Assembly: GCA_009778275.1 (NCBI GenBank)
Contig: WRKC01000072.1
Coordinates: forward strand, 1 to 8,628
DNA length: 8,628 bases
Reading direction: 5' to 3'
From: Methanomassiliicoccaceae archaeon
GTDB lineage: Archaea > Thermoplasmatota > Thermoplasmata > Methanomassiliicoccales > Methanomethylophilaceae
Shown here: piece by piece, positions 7,256 to 8,628 of the stretch
Layout of the letters: every line of letters starts with the position of its first letter
How positions within the stretch are numbered: the first letter of the stretch is position 1
Translations under genes and position numbers: made by a program
The notes under the pieces: generated by a model
Told to the model about the DNA's origin: nothing
Seen by the model: the letters and a program-made list of their open reading frames with translations, nothing else
Databases searched by the model: none

Positions 7256-8545
7256 TTACAACATCCTCTCATTAAGTTTCCATTGACCTTTCTTTCTGGA
7301 ACCTTCTCTGCTTATCATTCCCCTTTCTGAAAGATCCTTGATTATTCTGTAGATATGCCGTTCCGATAATCCCAATGATAATGCCATTTCACTCGCTGTC
7401 ACCCTCGGGTTTTCCGCGATCATCTTGCAGACGGCGGACTCGGAGTTGGATAGCCACACAGGCCCGGATTTAAACTCCGGACGGTCGGACATTACGGGTG
7501 CGCCGGGCGATACTTGAGGAGTATCTGCAGGCGTATCAGACGGGTGAGGTTCCGGCGGGTGTATCGTCTGCGCATGAATGATGCTGTTCGCTTCGAACGT
7601 GACCTCCAAGCCGCCATGGCGAACTGTGAACTCGGGAGGGGGATTGCCATTCTCCGTGCAAGTTTCGAACATCATGACTATCCCCTTTCCCCACGATTCC
7701 GAAAATCCGGCCTCGTGGAAAACTTCGGCCATTTTCTTATTGCGTCTTACGGAATGATGTCTCCTTACCAGGTCCTCGGCGACCCATTTTTTGGGCAGCT
7801 CGCCCGGATTGTAAATTTCTATGTTGTTCGTGCTTACTCTTATAAGCACGGGTTCGCGGCATTCATACTGTTTATGAACGATCGCGTTCACGACCGCTTC
7901 TCTTATCGCTTTGCGCGGATATCGATTGACGACGATCCTTCTGGCATCCACATACTCGAATTTGTCGGGGATGTATTTCTCAAAAAGTGCTTTTGTGACC
8001 GCATCCGGCTGCATTATTACCGGTAGGTCAATTAACTCTTCCCTTACCAATTCCCCATTATCCGAGAACTCGCCTATCTTCACGATGCTCCCGTTGACTA
8101 TATCATTCGGTTTCCCGAATAGAAGCGCTGCGGCCAATGTGATCTTCCCATCCTGGTTCATCATCCCAAACTTTCTGAGAACAACGTCGGGCTCAGAGCT
8201 TTTGGACTCCGGCCTTCCTCTTGCCAGAGCCACAGATTTGTTAAAGTAATCTATCGCTTCTTTATCGATATACGTTATATCCATATCAGAAAACTGATCC
8301 GTCCACGATGATCCGGCACTCAGGGTCTGGTCTCTTTGCAACTCGTTTCCGGCGGTCTCGCTGGTGCCGTTTCCCGCTCCTTTGTTCCTACGGCCGGCTA
8401 GAACTGTGTCTTTTACTCTTTCGAAGACACTTCGGACGCGCACCCTGATGCTTCTGCGCCACCTGTGCGTTTCCGGAGTTCCGCTGACCATGCTTTTGAT
8501 CTTACTTGGAATCATCCTGATTGACTTCCATGGTGTGGATTCCAA
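7256..8545 (-). CDS. COG2865-like transcriptional regulator lacking the usual AlbA_2 domain
   Basis: This 429-residue protein probably regulates transcription by binding DNA, with a nucleotide-binding-like core. From about residue 80 it follows the COG2865 family pattern: a linker with LRKFGMM and TLAAALLFG (123-143), then an HATPase_c_4-like core with REAVVNAIVH (215-224; N220 and H224 fit the N-box), IYNPGELP (244-251) and SWGKGI (284-289). After a Pro-rich linker (about 328-362) comes a winged helix-turn-helix at 365-427 (VTASEMALSLGLSERHIYRI). Family members usually begin with an AlbA_2/Schlafen-type domain of about 120 residues. Here residues 1-78 are basic and Ser/Thr-rich with no such motif. 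The TTG start has GAGGT 7 bases upstream and an in-frame stop shortly before it. An ATG at 8515 is the alternative. It may control the adjacent giant gene, or itself. Confidence 0.82.
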   Translation of the reverse strand: MESTPWKSIRMIPSKIKSMVSGTPETHRWRRSIRVRVRSVFERVKDTVLAGRRNKGAGNGTSETAGNELQRDQTLSAGSSWTDQFSDMDITYIDKEAIDYFNKSVALARGRPESKSSEPDVVLRKFGMMNQDGKITLAAALLFGKPNDIVNGSIVKIGEFSDNGELVREELIDLPVIMQPDAVTKALFEKYIPDKFEYVDARRIVVNRYPRKAIREAVVNAIVHKQYECREPVLIRVSTNNIEIYNPGELPKKWVAEDLVRRHHSVRRNKKMAEVFHEAGFSESWGKGIVMMFETCTENGNPPPEFTVRHGGLEVTFEANSIIHAQTIHPPEPHPSDTPADTPQVSPGAPVMSDRPEFKSGPVWLSNSESAVCKMIAENPRVTASEMALSLGLSERHIYRIIKDLSERGMISREGSRKKGQWKLNERML

Positions 8546-8552
8546 CCCGATT

Positions 8553-8557
8553 ACCTC
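8553..8557 (-). promoter_or_regulatory. Ribosome-binding site supporting the TTG start at 8545
   Basis: GAGGT lies 7 bases upstream of the TTG. An in-frame TAA occurs a few codons further upstream, and no ATG or GTG lies between. The internal ATG at 8515 has only a weak purine stretch before it. Confidence 0.6.
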
Positions 8558-8578
8558 TTTTTGTTCAACGTGTTACCA

Positions 8579-8586
8579 CTTAAATG
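8579..8586 (-). promoter_or_regulatory. Possible weak TATA-like box of the regulator gene
   Basis: CATTTAAG on the minus strand is centred about 37 bases upstream of the TTG. Archaeal spacing would put the RNA start near 8556 and give a very short leader that just includes the ribosome-binding site. The match is weak, and the upstream context is cut off by the window edge. Confidence 0.25.
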
Positions 8587-8628
8587 TTTTTGCGGTCAAT
8601 TGTATCTTTTTTTGGAAGGATAAGACTC

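Noticed and set aside
7514..8026. Plus-strand open frame of 170 codons opposite the regulator
   Set aside because: It is antisense to conserved ATPase-core codons. Its product is Arg-rich and resembles no family.

Overview
The window looks like an archaeal accessory locus. My best guess is a gut-associated methanogen of the Methanomassiliicoccales type. Three things point there: TATA-like boxes instead of bacterial -35/-10 pairs, purine-rich Shine-Dalgarno sites (one serving a TTG start), and very large secreted proteins that combine an InlB/Listeria-Bacteroides-type repeat, a glycine-rich beta-helix and a C-terminal membrane anchor. The taxonomic call is inference. Nothing in the window, such as an rRNA, settles it, and some Firmicutes carry similar proteins. 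All three supported genes lie on the minus strand, so transcription runs from high to low coordinates.

From 8545 down to 7256 there is a COG2865-like regulator. It has a GHKL-ATPase-like (HATPase_c_4) core and a C-terminal winged helix-turn-helix. The N-terminal AlbA_2 (Schlafen-type) domain usual for this family is replaced by a short basic, low-complexity stretch. Its stop codon lies four bases from a tandem TATA-like repeat (7231-7252), the probable promoter of the next gene.

From 7129 down to 2825 is a giant surface protein of 1434 residues. In order it has an N-terminal hydrophobic export segment, one InlB-type repeat, nine glycine-rich beta-helix coils of about 40 residues, a conserved module I cannot name, a second InlB-type repeat, four divergent InlB-like beta modules, one transmembrane helix and a 78-residue, probably cytoplasmic tail.

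The non-coding stretch 2376-2824 has two parts. The half next to the third gene is AT-rich, with TATA-like boxes and an imperfect 20-bp direct repeat that could be an operator. The other half is unexplained apart from GATC-containing palindromes.

From 2375 down to the window edge is a second giant surface protein, a tandem paralogue of the first. Its 791 visible residues align almost position for position with the first 790 of its neighbour, and its 3' end lies outside the window. The two genes also share leader elements: a TATA-like box just over 100 bases upstream of the start, an ATGTCAGG element about 40 bases upstream, and a GGGGACA ribosome-binding site.

The simplest reading is a tandemly duplicated adhesin-like pair next to a DNA-binding regulator that may control them. 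The regulatory link is inference from adjacency only.
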